Shown here in pieces: positions 61,391 through 64,000 of a DNA stretch of 64,000 bases (its first letter is position 1; every line of letters starts with the position of its first letter). The notes under the pieces were generated by a model. It was not told the origin of the DNA, did not search any database, and saw nothing but the letters and a program-made list of their open reading frames with translations. Made by a program: the position numbers and the translations under genes. The stretch is from Sipunculus nudus (taxonomy: Eukaryota > Annelida > Sipuncula > Golfingiida > Sipunculidae): positions 61,138,019-61,202,018 of the forward strand of contig CM049306.1 of the NCBI GenBank assembly GCA_026874595.1, in the 5' to 3' direction.

Positions 61391-62654
61391 AACAAGTGAC
61401 CCATTGGAAATGACGCTCGGCTGAACAAGCGACTCATTGGAAACGACGCTAAGCTGACTGGCATAACTTTATAGCCCAGCATTCATAAGAGGAATGTTAT
61501 CATCTGAAAATCAAATTGAGATTAATCTCAGATGTGATGTTGACGTTTGGCCATCTGGCCCCAAATATGACCGGGTTCTTCCACAAGTGATGTCTACAGA
61601 TTGTACAAGAGAAGAATAAGGTCAAGGTAACAATTTTCAAACTCTTCCAAGAACTTGATGGAAACAACTTGTGTGTCACCAATGTAAAACAACTAAAGTT
61701 ATCGCATAACAAAAATACTGAAGATGATATCATAATAAGGCCAAAATAAAAAAAAGGTATGGTTCTCAGGCACTTTTTTCAGAAATCAATGCGGGCGGGC
61801 GCTTTTTTTATTTTAAATTTTTTTGGTATGTTTCGATAAAAATGTCAAATGATAAGGGAAAAGCATGAAAATAACAGGTTTTTTTGCTAAATAAGTAAAA
61901 GCACTACAAAACAAAGGAAATTGTATGGTTTTACCTTCTTGAAAGAAATGTCGGAGCGGCAGCAGCTCAAAATTGGAAAGTTTTTTATTGAAAATCAAAG
62001 TAAAAATTTTTGATGCGGGGGTTTAAAATTGATGCGGGCGGTGCCTGAGAACCATACCTTTAATTTTTTTTGGCCTAATATAGGAATTCTGCAGATTTAA
62101 CCTTGAAGATCAAGGTCACCAGGTTTTTTAATCATCTGAGAAAATATTGGCAGCAAGTGGTTTGTCAAATTGGAGGGAAAACTCTTGACTGCGAGTCAAA
62201 TTTGTTGGGGAATATGCAGTACTTCCAAAGTTATCACGATTACAAGAAATCATAGAGATGTTGAACTATAATTGGCTGATTTATCATGAAGATCCGTGCC
62301 ACGGTCTCCTTTTTCAGTCTTATCCAATAACTTGGTGAAAACAACTTGTGTGACAATTTTAAGGACGCAAAATGTAGTACTCCAAAAGTTATTCGGTTCA
62401 CAAAAAGTAAACATTTTGTATCAAAATTTAATTATTCTGGGGTGCATAAAAAAAGCTATATAGCTTGGAGAATATAGGTTGCCATGAACTAATTTCAGAT
62501 TTGCAAGGAGATATTTAGGACTTCCATTGAGATAAATTTAGAATGGTCTAGGTCCAACAATTGTTGTAATGTTTTCCTGTTATTGTACGCACGACGGACA
62601 AAGCGCGATCGCCATAGCTCGGATAACTTACCGTCTAGTCTGATCCGCTAAAAC
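61391..62654 (-). mobile_element. AGCTCAG-hairpin family element with nested MITE
   Basis: Right side AGCTCGGATAACTTACCGTC..CTAAAA and GACGGACAAAGCGCGATCGC mark the hairpin/(GACG) end. Left side AACAAGTGACCCATTGGAAA, TGACGCTCGGCTG marks the other end, partly duplicated at 61,425. Interior units resemble the 10-14 kb copy. No coding. Confidence 0.65.
61739..62075. mobile_element. 337-bp MITE, PIF/Harbinger-like
   Basis: Inverted ends GGCCAAAA... with an exact inner block AAGGTATGGTTCTCAGGCAC / GTGCCTGAGAACCATACCTT; 3-bp TAA flanks on both sides (61,736-61,738 and 62,076-62,078). GG-starting TIRs plus a TWA duplication fit PIF/Harbinger. Non-coding. Confidence 0.82.
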
Positions 62655-63154
62655 ACTCCCTGAAACTGGGACTGGGATCTGTGTTCCATGACTATAGGTC
62701 TATACCGTATTTCTGCTTTCTCAAACCGCGGTCTCAGAAAGAAACTCAAATCCTGAAACTAGGTATATTTAAATTCTTAATCAACAATGTTTATATATAA
62801 ACTAACTTGTTAACGTCAATATGGATCAATAAAGATTCACCATGAATGTCCAACTCCATGAGTCATTAACATAAGACATTTCTTCAGAAATCGGCCATTC
62901 GCTTGATCCAAATAGACAACATGTGACAGATTCAAGATCATAATTTTTTTCTCTAAAACCTATATAAGCATGTACTACCAGATTAAATAAAATTTATATA
63001 TTTAAATGGTTTAGCACAATCCGACGGTCGGACCTTATGTGACGGGTTTTGACATTCACGAACAACACACGTGATTGCAGATTTGGGGTGAGACAGAAAC
63101 TGTTTCAACCTCTCGATCAGTATATGTCACAGTATAAAATATAATTTTTTGATA
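62655..63154. other. Unassigned intergenic DNA
   Basis: No gene or repeat recognised. Confidence 0.5.
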
Positions 63155-63900
63155 TATCTAGCGATATGCCAGGCTAACTAAAGACAAGTGCATTACATTA
63201 TTGAAGATGGCGCCATCGGTACAATATAGTTTGTACTTTTTAATTTTTCTGGACCACCCAAGATAAACTAATACAAGAGTACATTGTTCTTCCATTTCTT
63301 TTAAATATTTAGCGAAGGATTTGACAACTTGAAATGCATATGTTAATTGTGATAAGATATGGGCTTTTGAAATAGCAATTTCACCCGAGAGTGACATTGT
63401 TCTTGTTGACCATATATTTAAAATGGACTTGATTTTACTTAGTATTTCTTTGTAATTGACATCTTTATCTTTCATTTTTCGCCAATCTGGATGTAGATAT
63501 ATATGCCAAGAATCTTATAATCCTTAATTTTTCATACTGTCACATATATGTTTTGTGTTTTCTATTACTGGCATAATAACAGTTTTATCTAAATATTCCT
63601 TAAGGCCTGATTATTTTGAAATGTAAAATGGCTTCTTTTATTGATTCTTGCCCCCATGTGAGAAAGAGAGCAGTATCATCTGCATATTGGATTAATTTAT
63701 GTTCTTTACCAGAAACATCTATCCCTCTAATTTTTTAATTGTTTCGTAAATTAATTGCCAATATTTCTGGAGCTAATATAAATAAATATGAAGCATCCTT
63801 GTCTAACACCAGGCGTTACTGGAAAATAATTCGTTGCCCATCCTCTTTTTATTACACAGCTACTGATGTCTGAATATAATATATTAACCCTTTACTGTTT
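63155..63900 (-). mobile_element. L1-like LINE reverse-transcriptase fragment
   Basis: Minus strand shows TPGVRQGC (63,820-63,800), a frameshifted LAPEILA, IRGIDVSGKEHKLIQYADDT with the YADD catalytic motif (about 63,730-63,670), then KIKSILNIWSTRTMSLSGEI and SQLTYAFQV (63,440-63,320), the palm and thumb of an L1/Tx1-type RT. A stop and frameshifts make it inactive. Runs toward the window edge. Confidence 0.85.
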
Positions 63901-64000
63901 ACAAGCCACTAAAGAGCACTCTAAATCGGCAATTAGAATGCCATGATATGTCTAGATTCTTTCAGGACAAAAATATTGCATATTATTTCTAAGTTTCAAT

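Overview
The window is AT-rich, intron-rich animal nuclear DNA, most likely from a bivalve mollusc or another lophotrochozoan. The evidence is two spliced metazoan mitochondrial-protein genes with classical GT..AG introns, a tRNA-derived SINE, invertebrate-type non-LTR retrotransposons, many (TA)n tracts, and several families of short-tandem-unit repeats carrying GGTGGCGCCACC and (GACG)n blocks that look bivalve-like (inference). Only about 2.3 kb of the 64 kb codes for host protein.

Gene 1 (minus strand, 23,507 down to the left edge) is MIC60/mitofilin (IMMT), the core subunit of the mitochondrial MICOS complex. Thirteen coding exons can be placed with splice sites and matching phases. They run from a 13-codon presequence exon at 23,507-23,469, through a proline-rich spacer, a glycine-rich membrane segment and a 25-nt microexon, into the long coiled coil and the start of the C-terminal mitofilin domain. 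The gene is cut by the window edge after about 587 codons.

Gene 2 (plus strand, 25,163-40,205) is MRPL35 (mitochondrial ribosomal protein bL35m). It is complete in three exons with introns of 3.7 and 10.8 kb, encodes 167 residues, and has an AATAAA signal at 40,350. The two genes are head-to-head with start codons 1.66 kb apart. The same divergent IMMT/MRPL35 neighbourhood exists in human 2p11.2, so the pair looks anciently linked. A 26-bp-arm hairpin ends five bases before the MRPL35 ATG, and the ATG lies in a YY1-like motif.

Everything else is intron or intergenic DNA packed with transposon debris. IMMT introns hold a 36-bp minisatellite (3.4-3.8 kb), tandem-unit elements (4.7-5.5 and 10-14 kb), a LINE scrap (8.2 kb), a SINE with a perfect 13-bp target duplication (14.55-14.88 kb) and a gag zinc-knuckle fragment (15.3-16.2 kb). 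MRPL35 introns hold Helitron-like elements, further tandem-unit elements, and a 1.08-kb TA-flanked inverted-repeat transposon whose empty site can be read from sister repeats. From 40.4 kb to the end I find no host gene: nested repeats, a degenerate LINE (45.7-47.2 and 55.9-56.0 kb) split by an 8.7-kb LTR element with two LTRs, a CCAG duplication and an interior without recognisable gag-pol, a PIF/Harbinger-like MITE (61.7-62.1 kb) and an L1-like LINE fragment at the right edge.

The signals most worth following are the conserved bidirectional mitochondrial gene pair and its start-codon hairpin, the GGTGGCGCCACC palindrome shared by otherwise different repeat families, and five similar hairpin-forming units at 48.46-49.25 kb.
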